Of a stretch of 64,000 nt of DNA, positions 46,400 to 59,051 are shown in pieces. The DNA is from Dictyophora rubrovolvata. Its lineage: Eukaryota > Basidiomycota > Agaricomycetes > Phallales > Phallaceae. The first letter of the stretch is position 1; each line of letters begins with the position of its first letter. Under the pieces are notes generated by a model. The model worked only from the letters and a program-made list of their open reading frames with translations, was not told the DNA's origin and made no database searches. Made by a program: the position numbers and the translations under genes. The stretch covers positions 1,798,001 to 1,862,000 of the forward strand of contig CP114121.1 in the NCBI GenBank assembly GCA_029959195.1, written 5' to 3'.

Positions 46400-49271
46400 C
46401 TACAACAATCTCGTTACCACACCCAGCCCCTGATAAAAGAGTCGCGAGCTCGTTTACAAAAAAATGATTTAGCGCGCGGAGGACTACATACTTTGGTCTT
46501 TTCTTCTCGAAACAGCAGTTTCATTCCTTCTTTGATAAACTCAGGGTGGGATATGAACTCGAATTGGACTACAGCCCGGTCACCCGTCCGTAAAATACCG
46601 TCAGGATTATTTATACTAATTATCCGCACTGTCTGTCGAACCGCTCCACAATGGAGCATGGCCTATAAGAATCGAGTAAGTTTCCCTAAGCATCTTTATC
46701 ATGCAAGGTTCATCGTGCCTGATAATTCCTTTGTATAGTTGTATTATGGCTACAAAAAAGGGTATTTTTTTGTGGAATACAGGTCACGTACAAGTTTTGA
46801 CTCACTATAGGATCAACACGGTGCCTTCAAACCTGGACACGGCTTTTCATTCATGGTCAGCGCGGGAATATCAGGGACAAGGGTCGCTGAAAGGACGGAA
46901 TACGTATTTACCTCTGGGAGGAGAAATCTCATTCTTTCCTACAATTACCATGCCTAGGGTAATCAATTAAAACCTGGTTTACAGATCAATAACACAAGGC
47001 AATAGCCTCTTGACCTTTCCGTATAGCTGTTCGTCGCATCCGTTTGAGAGCCATGGAGACACATTGCCCCGCCACCGCAGATTTGACAGGAGCCCTGGTA
47101 GCGCCATGTCATCTCCTACGAAAACCAATTTTTCAGAGAAAAATGAAGAAGGTAACGAACCTTTTACGATGAATATCTTTCACTGCAGTTGGCATATAAT
47201 TGCCGTTGGAGTCCGGGCCGATAAGGATCGAGTCTCCAATTTTGACCTGCCCTGCATTCAGGATGCCATCCACGACCGTCCCCGCGTGCGGAACAGACCT
47301 GCCAGCCTGAGTCGTATCATTCTACGGAGAAATTTTAACCGGTACGGTAATTTAGACCCACCAGACTTCTGTTACGGAATACTAAAATATTGGGAAATTC
47401 AGAAATGGCGCACATATCTCCATTTGACTTGTAACTGATTTCCGTACCTCTAAAGGCTGATCAACAGGATATTTCATATCATCCGCTTCGCTGGAAGGTA
47501 ATAGATTGAGAAAGGTACGGAGCTAGCAAAAATTACCAAGGTACTACAAAAGTCACTAAGCTCACTTACAAAATCGAGACCTTCTCCGGTTGTGTTTGAT
47601 ATTTGGAAGATGGGACAGAGTCTATCGTGGAATGAATACTTGTATAACTTAGTAATAAAGAAATAGCTGCTTGCTTTTCTGAAGCAAAAACTTGGGATAT
47701 TTCAATGGCTATCTCCGCAGATCGGACAAAAACGGCCGTTTTTCTAAACGAGGCACAAATGGTTGAATAGACACAAACTCAACAAACCGCTGTAAACACC
47801 ATACCGGCATCCCGGGCTCATAAGCACTTTAACAACCTGCTTTACCGTTTCGGCCAGAATATTCGCCGGTGTCATGTCAATCTAGATGAGGTACCAATAA
47901 GGAATCAACGAAAGACGGAATCCAAGATGCGCTCTAACCTTGGTTATGCAAACTACCACGGGAACATTAAGAGCTATTGCAATTGCGAGATGCTCTTTCG
48001 ACATTCCTATCAATCCGGCGTTACCCGCAACCATCAACAATACCAAAGAAGGAGCCCCAGAGGTGAGACCTGTGATGTCTTATTATTTTGTTGAAGCCTG
48101 AAGACACTTGGTTTAGTACCATATAAAGTTGTCTTTAAATATCGTTTGTGTCCAGCCAAATCTGCATTTGTTCGGAACGAAATCTTAAAAGCAGATATAT
48201 ATATGACTTTCTTACCTATAAAGGAAACAATCTTCGCCGATTTCTTTGATATTTCATCCCATCCTAGCTTTTCCCGCCGAATGACGTCTATGTCATTGGA
48301 GAAGTGTGTCCTGGGAAGGATTGGAGAACCTTCGGTGGAGAAACCTAATATCTTTGAGATATCATAAGATACATATAAAAGCAACAGAAGCCTCGTTAAT
48401 TACCTCCATGCCGACGCTGGAAGTCCTCCCAGATTCAACCTCATGTTTGTGTCGAAACAAGCCAACTCTCGCTAGGCCTCTGCCATCATCTAAACTGCCT
48501 CTTGTTAAGACGCCCAGTGTTGTAGATTTACCAGCACTAAAGTCATTCAGCTCTAGAGACAATAGATGATCAAGAACACGTAGCAACTAACTCTACATTG
48601 CCGACGACTGCACAGCGTACTTCCGGCGTAAGGTTTAAACTGGGAGGAGGAATTCGTAATAAATAGGAAGCCCGAGGTAATGCATCATATGTAACCAAGA
48701 GTGTTGAAACCTTGACGAAATTGCTCAGCATGGTTATTCATCAATGACCGGAGGCATACCTTTGCACCAATCTCCTCAGCCGCTCGCAACAGTCCAGCTT
48801 CAATACGCTTCAAACCTTCTGAACTACATGAAGATGCTTCGAGACCCTTCAGAGATTCCCTTTCTTCTATGTTAAATAATCGGAACCGAGCTGGGTGGCG
48901 ACCGAAACGGATAATGTACTCTCCCTGGTTTTGGGTTATTCGACCGGCTATGACATCTCGAGCTTTCTGATAGTCCAAGTCGAGCTCAGACAACAGCCAA
49001 GACTAAATTCTCGAGAATAAGATAGGAACTAACGACGCAATACACATCCTACCTGAATATTGTCATCATCAAACTCAACCGCTCCTACCACATGTGCGGG
49101 ACTTTCAGGGCTTTTAGGCTGTCCTTTAGAGCTCCTTTCTTCTTTGTTCTTCTTCAGAATATTCTCGTCTCCAGTTACAGACCCATGCGTACGTTGCTTT
49201 GCGCGTTGGTGAATGCTATCTATTTCTTCTTGGAAAGCCTTTAACGAGAGTTTGGAAGCTTTGTGCGACAT
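46400..49271 (-). CDS. GTPBP1/GTPBP2-type translational GTPase
   Basis: A member of the eEF1A-like GTPase group whose animal relatives act in ribosome rescue and mRNA surveillance. The ATG at 49271 ([13 protein letters not shown]) is chosen; the frame above begins with TTG. The N-terminal region includes [23 protein letters not shown] as short exons. The G domain follows: G1 VVGNVDAGKST (its Asp codon is split by an intron), then SSVGMEI, and G3 [32 protein letters not shown] comes next, then G4 ITKID. Domain II/III pieces are [19 protein letters not shown] and [13 protein letters not shown]. The last exon restores the ending [16 protein letters not shown], matching the family's C-terminal FREGxTKGxG signature, with the stop at 46400. 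More than ten introns are present. Confidence 0.88.
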
Positions 49272-49570
49272 AATCGATGCGGTTTGAAAAGTCAAAAGAG
49301 TCAGCGCATCCAGTCCGTTTAAATACCATAAGCGTAGAAAGTCGAGTCAGACAAGTCTTCTGTTGTTGATTCGAATGCACTGCTACGTGTGCGGCATACT
49401 ACTTCGTAAACACTTTGTGACATGCATGACTAAGCCAAGCCGCAACCCTCCCTCGGCAGACCTTACCGACTATCTGAAGACTCTAGTACTTGACGACATA
49501 CGACATTGTTGATGATCACAAGAAAGTCTTTTTCCTTCTTGCCATCAAAGATACATTCTCATTTCTCCGT

Positions 49571-52500
49571 ATGGCTTCGAGCTCTGATTTACAAATGAGC
49601 GAGACCCCAGGCTCAGCAAAGCGGAAGCGCCAATTACTACCTCTAGGCATTCCTCCTCCCCAAACAGTCTGTCCAACTGCCTTCGCGATCAAACTTTATA
49701 CAATCTTTCATTAACTTACCTCACTTAGACATCCAGCTCATCTTCTCATCCTAACGAACACCGTACAACCCTTCGAGTAAATAGTAAGCATTGCCCTTTT
49801 TTATTTATTTAGGTATTATCTAAAAGTTTCAGGGGCGTGCAATACATGTAGAAGGTGTCTTCATCACAGACATCATTTTCCATTTTGAATTTTGCTTAAT
49901 TCGACTAGACAGAAGATGCGCTGTGAAGGGCCTGACACAGGCCTTGCTTGTTCTCGATGTCAAAATTCTGGTGTGGAGTGCGTTTTTGAGAAGGTTCCCG
50001 CCAACAAACTTCCGATTATTCCTGCGGCGAGGTAATATTAAAATGGTCCCCCTTTACCTAAAAAGTATTGTTTATTTATGTCGCTTCACAGCCGTCTTTC
50101 TTCCCTGGAAGAGAAAGTCGAACTTCTTCAATCCACACAGCTTCAAATGCAACAGTCCCTAGAAGAAATTCTGGTCGAATTGAAAAGCTGCTCAAAAATC
50201 CTAAGAGAACATAGTGATACCCCTTTCAAAAGTACACACACATATCCGACTAACGTGATGTTGCTCATACTTTTTAGGGAAGAGGTATGATGTCCAGGAG
50301 ACTTTTGAGTCAAAGGATACTAGCGATATACCCGAACGGCCATCCAGTACGATCTTTGAAAGTTCGACATCTATCAATACCCGGGGTTCCCCTCCGTTCA
50401 CTCCGGATACCTCAAGCGGGGAGGTGCCCAAGTTCCCCAGTGAACCATCCAACTCGACTCCCTCTACATATGTCTTCCGTACCCTCGAACTTCATATCCC
50501 ATATACACAATCAGGAGGGCCTCTGACCCCGAATTCGTCAACTTCGTCCTCGGAAGCCCTAAGAATAGGTAAGATTCTATTGTTTCACTTTATCAGTTAA
50601 GCACTAAATTAATTTAAGTAAAGGGCGACGATGGTGACCCTGTCGGGAAAAACATCACAAAACGACTTGACGCAAGGAGTGTCATCCGCGAAGATAAGGG
50701 ACACGGATGGAATTCTCAAGATCGCACCAAAGATTTCTATATCCTGGACGCATCCTATCCAGACCCCATCGACCGAGGTCTGATCACTATTCACGAAGCC
50801 CAATGTCTGTTCGATCTGTACGACTTCGCCCAACATTGACTCTGAGCTTGAATAGACTGAACAAATATTTTATAGGTTCTTTGAAAAATGTTTTCCAAGA
50901 ATGCCAATTTTTGATCCAAGGATTGACACATTTCAGTCTCTTCGCCAGAGAAGCATCTTTTGCCTTTGTTGTATTCTCATGGTAGCAGTTCGAGTATGCT
51001 TTATTTACTACTGTGGTGTACAATTCGCGTCATCTTTCCTAGGCAAGAGATGGTGGCAATCCAACTTCACTACAGAATGCCCTTTGGGACGAAGCGATGG
51101 CTAGGGCGAAGGTGACAATGTTCCATCGTGTAACAGATCTTGAAGCGGTTCAAAGCTTGGTCAGAAGTTTCTCATCAACACCCGACTAATGCTGACCTGG
51201 AAAACTTCAGCTCCTGCTGGCCGCTTGGAGCGAATCAACCGGGGGTACTTGCTGGATACTTACTGGTTTGTGGCTACAAGTAGTCGCTTGGCCGGGTTAA
51301 CAGGTTATTAGGTCACGCTATTCGATGTGCAGTTGAAATGGGCATCCATAAGGCTCTGACGAAGCTGACCGCCTCCTCATCGGAGACTTGCGTTGCCGAG
51401 AAAGCCCAAATCTTAGTATCATCTGCTCGAGTATGGTGCGCATTATTCGCTTTTGGTAATCCTTCCTACGTGATTATTTGATAACATTTCTCACGTGGTT
51501 AATAGAACATCAGTATGGTTTCTTTACTTTTTTTAACAGTAACCAGACTTAACTTTGACACGTATAGATTATCTTTTGGCATTGGGAGGTCAGTAACCGT
51601 CAACCTATGTAGCAACTGGGTTTTTTCGAAATTGTTTCCAGACATACCATGACAGGACATCCAAGATCTATCAAAAACGCTCGCGACGTTTTACTGTGCC
51701 ATCCACTTTCTCAGCTTAGCGACTTGAGACTAATCTTCGCTTGCGAGATCATGGTTTTAGAGTACCAGTTGCTGGAAACCTTGCCAACTGCTGATGCGGA
51801 TGATCCTCGTTGTCAAGGACACCTTCAGGAGGCACGAACACGAATGGATCAATGGTTTACAGAGTGGGACATCATTGTTGGTGAGATAAGCAGGCTATAC
51901 ATGATAGGACACCTGGAAGCTGACATAGTTTCAACGAGGCGAGCACTATCCCGTTGAACATTATATGCGGCAGACCCTGCGGATCCATAAGGAATATGGT
52001 TTTATGACCGTTGGTGCTGATTCTCACAACTCGAAGTCATTAATTACAATGATCTTAATATTCTTAGCTTCATATGGCTGGCATGCCCCGGATTATTGCT
52101 TCAGAGGACTTAGACAATGCCTCGAGTAATGAAAGATTAAATTGTGTTCACGCAGTTTCAGCTGCGAAGGAGATTGCTAGGATATCTGTAGAAGAACCCT
52201 CGTACCGCGACGGTCTGAGATACTGTTTGTCTGATTTAATCTCTTCTGGCTTCTGGAATATCATATCTAATCATATATTCACAAAGCGCCGACTTGTTTC
52301 TACAGTGGGGTTTCTTTTGTAGGTGCACTACTCCTACGTCTAGGAGTTGTTTTACAAGAGGAGGAAACCATCAATCAATATGCTGTGAAATTGTTTCATG
52401 TTTTGCTTGACGGTAAGCTATCATCCATCAACTCCATTATTCCCAACTGAGCCTCCTATGCGACCCTCCAGTTCCTACATGTCGATTTAAATATCAGTTT

Positions 52501-52575
52501 GTCTCTTTATTGAAGGCCAAAGAACTAATATCTAAAGATTCACCCGGAGACGAGGAAGCAGCCGACTCGACCTAA
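49571..52575 (+). CDS. Zn2Cys6 fungal transcription factor
   Basis: The ATG at 49571 begins MASSSDLQMSE and leads to a basic patch AKRKRQ. Across introns the zinc cluster reads ACNTCRRKMRCEG followed by CSRCQNSGVECVFEK: six cysteines with the spacing of the GAL4 class. A coiled coil follows (RLSSLEEKVELLQSTQLQMQ), probably for dimers. The middle-homology (fungal_trans) part includes FFEKCFPRMPIFDP, LLLAAWSES and RCAVEMGIHKAL. The C-terminus ends DEEAADST. It would be a nuclear regulator; its target genes cannot be told from the sequence, and no metabolic cluster adjoins it. It converges on SPO11 with 99 bp between the stop codons. Confidence 0.85.
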
Positions 52576-52674
52576 TAAATATAGCTATTTGTCACAGGAA
52601 GTATCATTAGCATGGTCAATACTAATTACATATTTAATACTGCAAGCTATTTATAGTGCGACACATTCTCGTAA

Positions 52675-54659
52675 TCAACGAATGAGGCCTTTCATCTTCA
52701 CGACCAGATACTGAAAAAGAAACGAGAGCCCGGGTTGGGTGGCGTTTTCAGTATCCTGATCTTGTAATGCAATGCTAAAATCTGATAGTAGAATTTCTAT
52801 TTCGGCTTTTTTGTGGCTGAATAGCATCCGTGACAGCTCTTGTCTATTTTCATAAATACATATAAATTTGCTTCATATATGCTAACTGAAACTACTCACT
52901 TCCATCGAGACGGCATGTTGCGAGGGGCTTGCGACAACATCTTGAGACACTAATTATCACGGTCAGAGTTTTAATCGTTATGCAGGAGGAATAAATACCT
53001 TTTTTACGTCATATCTGGTCAAGGGAAGCAAATGATGACTGGACTTGAGCCCTAAACTAGATATGTAATATTCGGTGAAGACACAGGGGACGAGAATAAA
53101 AGCCTAGCTACCTAAATATTTCCGAATTCCAAACTCCCAACCATTCAATTCGAGACGTGGCGAAACGTTCTTCTCGGTTAGATGTCCCACCGCCGTATTT
53201 ATACATTGAAAGAATTTCGAGGCCATATGGATCACCGTCCATCAATGCCCCTATGGGAACCCTAATAAATCTTATTAGGAAATGGAAAGAAAAGAAGACG
53301 TGTGTATACATACGACTCAGGGAGTATGATAGATAGCTGCCTCGTAAATTCAAGCGTTGCAAAATCTGGATAGCCTTTGCCCTGCCAGGAGATTCTATTC
53401 GTCAAGTGAAAAGTCAAATTGAAGCTCATATACCGTGATCAGGATTCCAGGACCCAGCGGGTGAATCCCGGAGGCAAATAGGCTTTTAGACAAAGATTGA
53501 AATATAGCCTATTTCATGTATCAGCCCGTGGCCATTTTGAACAAAGTCATAATTTTGCCTCTTTCTCTATGACGAGGATCCAAGAAACGTTCTCGGAGAT
53601 CTTAAGCCATGCTATGTCTTCTGAAGGAGGTATCAAAAGACCCTATAAAACGGGTTTATCGAAAAAGAACAGGCACTCGCGTGTCACTCACGTCTGTGTC
53701 GCTCCCTTGAATCGTTTCACCTCGCTTCAGACCAATTTCCAGGCTAGATCCACAAAAAAGACCTTTCGCTGAAGCTCTCTATGTCATGGTGACTCGTATG
53801 AAAACCGAAAGAAGAAACGATACTAACCACATTCAGAGATTTCCTAGGTACATCAAGTGTATGTGCAATGACTTCCACTAACTGCGACGTTTTGTCAACT
53901 AGAAGAGCTACTTATAAAAATATAGAACGTACCTTATCGACAACCGGTTGGTTTCTGAATAGGGAAACGTCATGATAGAAAATTTCCCTAGAAGTGATTA
54001 TTGATCAGTACGTTCGGAAGGGCATCGCCAACAATGTCGCATATACACAGGTAGCACGCACCGTTTCGTTATTGGGAGATCGCATATAATGGCTTCCTGG
54101 ATTAATTCAATCACGCGAAAGAGACGAGCTATAGAATTGGAGCGATATTTTATACCGGGTTGGTGTCGAAAAGCGAATGGCATACCGAAGTTTTCTATGC
54201 TGCCTGACTTGGTTGGCCATTTCATAATATGTTTTCTCAATGTGCGCCCGTTTAATGGAGGAAAACAACGCGAAGGGACTTTCAGACTACCTTGAATTGC
54301 ATCTTTGTTTCACCAAATTCAATTGGACTGGCAAAGCTTCTCGCTGAAGCTGTTCTATCAGGCTGAATGCGAGTCCTTCTAGCTGAGATAGTACGCTGGA
54401 TATCATTGTCCCTTAAGGTCAGCCACAACCGAACAGATATCCAAGAATGAGTTTTGAACCTCTCTCTGCCCGGTATCCCTAGCAATTCCTGATCATACTC
54501 GTGGGGTCGATCCTCAAAGTCCAAAAGAGTGTCTGTGGTCAAGTCTGACCAATCACCCGGAATCTCAAGCACGGAAAAACCATCTTCGTTGTCGTCGTCG
54601 GAAAATAAGGATAGAAGCTCAACAGAATCTTCAACATCGAAATCACTGTCACTCATCAT
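52675..54659 (-). CDS. SPO11: Spo11 meiotic topoisomerase VI-A-like protein
   Basis: Spo11 makes the DNA double-strand breaks that start meiotic recombination. The gene is hidden in about a dozen short exons. The start at 54659 (MMSDSDFD; 54656 also possible) gives an acidic N-terminus. Joined exons then read RLFRVIELIQEAIICDLPIT, then KREIFYHDVSLFRNQPVVDK. Its FY Tyr corresponds to the catalytic residue of the yeast DIFYSN motif. RKSLNV and SAKGLFCGSS follow, then WILVIEKEA with the metal-binding Glu, and GPGILITGKGYPDFATLEF. The Toprim segment is IGALMDGDPYGLEILSMYKYG. LLPLTRYDVKK and HKKAEIEILLSD follow, and the protein ends MKGLIR at 52675. The intron 53509-53558 uses a GC donor; a nearby GT would delete the conserved VIEKE. 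All key residues appear intact, so the gene looks functional. It shares a 131-bp divergent promoter with the RGG gene. Confidence 0.9.
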
Positions 54660-54790
54660 GTCTTTGCGAGAGAAGGTCGTCGAATCTTGCAACTGGAAAT
54701 AATGTGACACCAAGTGTCACAGTTTTTTTCAGCACCGACACACCCTCGTCCCCAAAAGTCCCTCCGATATATCTCTCTAAAAAAATAAAA

Positions 54791-56886
54791 ATGGTTGATG
54801 CAGCCCCAGCCCAACGCATTATTCCAGGTGCCCCGCCACCGCCCCCAGTTTCAAAATCCCAAAGGAAAAAAAGAAAAACGACCAAGTCCTCCAAAGAGTC
54901 AGACGAGCCCAACCATACCGTTGAAATTCCTGATTCCACTGCTGCTGCACTTACGGAAACAGCTCCAACGTTAGCTGATATCCAAAACGAAAATGTTGCT
55001 AGCGAGCTGGCCGCTCCGCTAGAAACGATTAATGAAAACGCCGCAGAAAATTTGAAGAAATCTAGTTCTACCGTTGAATTCATGAATAAGAGGATCAAAA
55101 TGCAAACCAAAAAGGCTGTAAGTATTTGGAAATCGAAATAACCGATGACTCCATTTCTTCCAAACATGAAATTATTTCTAATAATGCTGATCCGTCATAT
55201 TGCAGTCCCGTATAGCTTCCTACGCCTCTAAGGATCCTTCAGAGCTCAACGAGGACCAGAAGAAATCAGTTGCATCACTTCCTTTGATCCAAGGTGGTAT
55301 CAAGGAATTGGAGGAGATGAAGAAAACTATTGAAGTAAAGTCTAAGTTTACGCTCGACAATTTGTTTATGTGACTTAAGCTCTCCTCGTAGTCAATTGAA
55401 GCTGAAGAAGTTAAAGAACTCGAGAGGCAGCGTGCTGAGGAGGAAAAATCCACCCAGGAACGAATAACTCGAGCAATTTCCAATACCAAGGTTAGAACCA
55501 TTATGTTTGCTGTGTAACCCTCTTGATAGCATATGCTTACTTTAGGAACTATATCTGCAACGATCGTCCACTATATTATCCCTCATTCGTCTGTCCGCGC
55601 ATTTAAATTCTTCTGAACCTGGCACATTCCATTTGAATGTAAATGACACTGAGCGCCACGCCATTCAGCTCATTGTCGAAACTCTAACCAGTATCGAGGG
55701 CAACAGCAAAGATGACTTGTTATCTAGTTTACTTGACGGTGAAACCCGCTTTGAGGGCGTTTCTTGTAAGTTAATAACGCCGATTTACCCATGTTATTCG
55801 CTGATCAAGGGTACTATAAAGATGAGCGCATTCTATCTATTGTGGAGTCGTTCCGAAATCCTCCAATTGAAGAAGAGATCACCTTTGCAGACGGGCCTGA
55901 ACCTCCTGCAGAGGAGACTCAAGTTGAAGTCGAACAGGATGTCGCAGAGCAGGTTGAACCTGGCGTTGAGCCTACTGTCCCCATGACTGGCAGCTTCCAT
56001 TTCATGCAAGAAAGCGAACTGGAAGAGACCGCTTTCGAAACTGGTGCCGAATGGGTGGAAAAGCCAGAGGAACATGAGACCATCGTCCCGAATGGTGTCA
56101 TAGAGTCTGAAGGCGTTTCTACCGAAGTCGTAGAAACGCCGGCTCTTGTCACAGTCAATGGAGGCGATACTCCGGTATGATGGTCTCTTTTCATAGTTTT
56201 CAGCCCTACTTAGGCTTTATATCTCTCAAACAGCCGCCTGTTTATAGCACAAAATTGGATTGGGCTGCAGATGAAAACGAAGGTTTACCTCAATGATTTG
56301 CTTTCGTTAAAGCTTTATTGATGTTATCGTAGAAATCGTGGAAGAGGAGCTTGAAGTCAGTGAACATGTAAATGGAGAAGCCGATATCCCCAGCGGCATA
56401 ACCGGGGAGGTTGATACTCCCGGTGGCGTGAACGGAGTTACTGGAATTGATGAGGACGGTTTCGTAAGAGCTAAGAGTGGGCGGGGAAGAGTCCCAGAGA
56501 ATCGTCCTGAATACCGTGGCCGTGGACGAGGAGGATTCAGGGGTGATAGAGGTGAACATAGGGGCGGTAAGCCGTTTTAACAACTATGTTTTTATTACCG
56601 GCTACTTCATACTCATTTTGAGAAGGATTCCGTGGTCGCGGAGATGGTGAATTCAGAGGCCGAGGTGGATTCCGAGGCGGCGATCGCGGACGTGGTGACT
56701 TCCGGGGACGTGGCCGCGGTGGGGGAGATTTCAGAGGAAGAGGAAGAGGTGGTGGTGAGCGTGGAAGTGGTGAGTTTTAAACATTGTTTATTTCTCGGTA
56801 TTGAGGACATGATTTTCGTAGGCTTCAGAGGTGGTCGGGGAGGATACAACGAGAACCGTTCTGTGGTACAATCAATATCATCATAA
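54791..56886 (+). CDS. RGG-box RNA-binding protein, caprin-like
   Basis: The ATG at 54791 (MVDAAPAQRIIPGAPPPPP) opens a basic, proline-rich head with KSQRKKRKTTKSSK. A coiled-coil-rich middle follows (VEFMNKRIKMQTKKASRI, IKELEEMKKTIESIEAEE), then an acidic Glu/Val/Thr-rich segment. The C-terminus is a run of RGG/RG repeats over several exons (RGRGRGGFRGDRGEHRGG, then FRGGRGGYNENRSV) and ends SISSS at 56886. Coiled coil plus RGG tail resembles caprin-type mRNP proteins, which bind mRNA in the cytoplasm and join stress granules; no defined RNA-recognition motif is visible, so the label is by architecture. The RGG exons are also open in a second, acidic frame, a by-product of their codon pattern. 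Confidence 0.75.
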
Positions 56887-57516
56887 GACATGTGTATACC
56901 TGGTAACTGTTGTCGAGTTGATAAAACAAAAAGTCTACTTTATTCCCAAATCGTACTGCATGCTACTCAACTTGAGTTCAAAATGACTGGAAGCCCTCTG
57001 GGCGAATCGCACCTAACTCGACCAAATCTTGGAATATCTCTAACTACTAAACTGTATTGTTATTGTCTTTATTGTACTCTCGATTGTCGTTCTATGACTA
57101 TTTTTCGCCGTATCGCACAGGTCCGGGGATACAGTTCAATGCCAATTCCTAATAGTTATACAGTCTACTATTCATGAATATACATAGATGAACAAAAATG
57201 GCTAATGAATAATGTACAAACTGACACGAAAAAAAAGAGAACAACAAAATGACGGGCTTTAATTAATGTAATGGTAAGTTTTATGCAGATCCAGGATACA
57301 TGACCAAGTAAATTTGGAAACTCTGGAAAGCCGTGATAGATTTCGAACCGTCTTTTTTGAAGCCCGAGGTTGACCGGTCAAACGTGATAAAAAATTCGGA
57401 TCTGATAATATAGCGCACTAAAAACTTTGACCCACTTTCGGAGAGACACATGCGCCAAGCAAACGTGGAATTAAAATATACAAGGAGCAATCGCCGGGAA
57501 GTTGGGTTTAAAGGTG
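56887..57516. other. Intergenic between two convergent genes
   Basis: About 630 bp with no recognisable gene lies between the convergent 3' ends of the RGG gene and the crystallin-domain gene. It is AT-rich around 57170-57260 and probably holds both 3' UTRs. Confidence 0.6.
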
Positions 57517-59051
57517 TCAATGTGTCTGTATCAAACGCCCGAGTGGAAGTTTTCTGGGGACATGTATTTTGAGGAATTCACCATCAAATTCCGCTTTAAC
57601 GTTGTATAAATCCGCGTCGTAACCAAAAGTTATTCGACGCTCGAAGTGACCCCCATCCTCATTCCAGTCATCTGCTACGACATGTAAAACTCGACGCCGA
57701 CGTGCGGCAAGCGTACTAGAGTAGAATAGTTGTGTCATGAGTGAACTCAATCGGAATGTTTAATAGGAGGCGATAAAACTCACATAGCGTCTCGTTGGAA
57801 ACCCGGTAGTCGAACAACAAGAATGTATTCTGTATTGAATGTTTCAACAGCAATGTACGTGTGATCTGACGAAGGCTGTCTTCGAGGCAGAAACGGTTCG
57901 TGGGGTGCGGGCTTTCGATTCGCCCCGCCGGACAGAGGCGGAGGGGGTGTCAATATAGTTGGAGGTTGTGGAGGAGGCATATTTGAGCAATCGTCATGTA
58001 AAGATGAGTGGGCGAAATTTCCAGTTAATGCATGAGGGAGTGAAGCAGGACGGCTGGATGTATTTGAACGCTGCGATGTTACTCGTGGAGGTAGTGGTTC
58101 AGAAAATCGGTATGGATACGAAGGTAAAGGAGCTAGGTCTATGTCATCGGCAATGAGGAGAGGGGGCGATGGTGATTGCCGTGAAAGTTGGGATAACGTC
58201 GGCAGTGATGGGACAATTTCGGAAGAGGGTTTTGATGAAAAAGCGGGTGGAGAAGGAGCTGGTCGGGGTTTTGTATATCTTGTGGAAGAATCTTGCGCAT
58301 GCGAGGATATGGTTGGAAGAGAGGAGTATGGCGTTGAATTAGGGCTGGGTAATGAATGAGATGATATACGTTCAAAATCTGATATATGAGATGAGCTTGG
58401 TTGCTGGTCCTGGCATGTATCTGAGGTAGATTCACGAGTTGAAGCTTGCAGGATCCGCGAGGTGAAGGAATCTGACAGGTGGGAAGGGGTAGCATGAAGA
58501 CGAGACGATTGATCCTGCACGTCTTTGGACGGGAATGGATGAGGCGAATTTGGGTCAAGGTAGCCCTGTGGATATGGCATTTCCCTTCGGGTGTTAAAAG
58601 AAGAATGTCGTTTGGAATATGAGCTTTGACGTTCGATGACAGGTCGTGGACGGTCGATGCCTTGGGGACGTTCGGAACGATCTTGGTGACCAGGCCGTCC
58701 GCGCTGCGCGCTGCTTAGGAAGTCGCTGTCCATGCTTATACCGTTGACATCATCCTCCTCCATGTGCCCATTGTCCGTGGCTTGTAAATGTTGCTGAAGA
58801 TCACTGTCACGGTGCGAACACTTGGCAGACATTGTAGCATTTTCTATCCGTGACTGCCAGTCTGAAGACATCGGACCGCCTAGCACTGTGTTGGACATTT
58901 TTGTTCCGAGCTCACAAACAGCGACACCGGGCGAGGAACTGGTTGCTGGTGACCTGGTAACTGAGCTGGCTGATGAAGAACGAGAGCGTGTCAACGGAGG
59001 AGTGTCGCCTAGCAGGGATGGTGTTGACGAGGGCTGAGAAACAACTTGCAT
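57517..59051 (-). CDS. Long disordered protein with C-terminal alpha-crystallin (sHSP) domain
   Basis: The ATG at 59051 (MQVVSQPSSTPSLL) starts about 420 residues of Ser/Pro/His-rich low-complexity sequence. A C-terminal domain then begins DHTYIAVETFNTEYILVVRL and, after an intron with a GTGAG donor, continues TLAARRRRVLHVVADD. HFERRITFGYDADLYNVKA, EFDGEFLKIHVPRKLP and the end LGRLIQTH follow. The strand pattern and the GEFLKIHVPR end correspond to the alpha-crystallin domain of small heat-shock proteins. Ordinary sHSPs are 150-250 residues, so this protein of about 500 residues is a distinct architecture. No IxI anchor motif is visible after the domain. A chaperone or p23-like scaffold role is inferred from the fold only. 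No heat-shock element was found upstream. Confidence 0.8.

Noticed and set aside
57281-57520. 79-codon minus-strand frame just after the crystallin-domain gene
   Set aside because: It overlaps the upstream stop, lacks family features and is most simply the 3' untranslated region.
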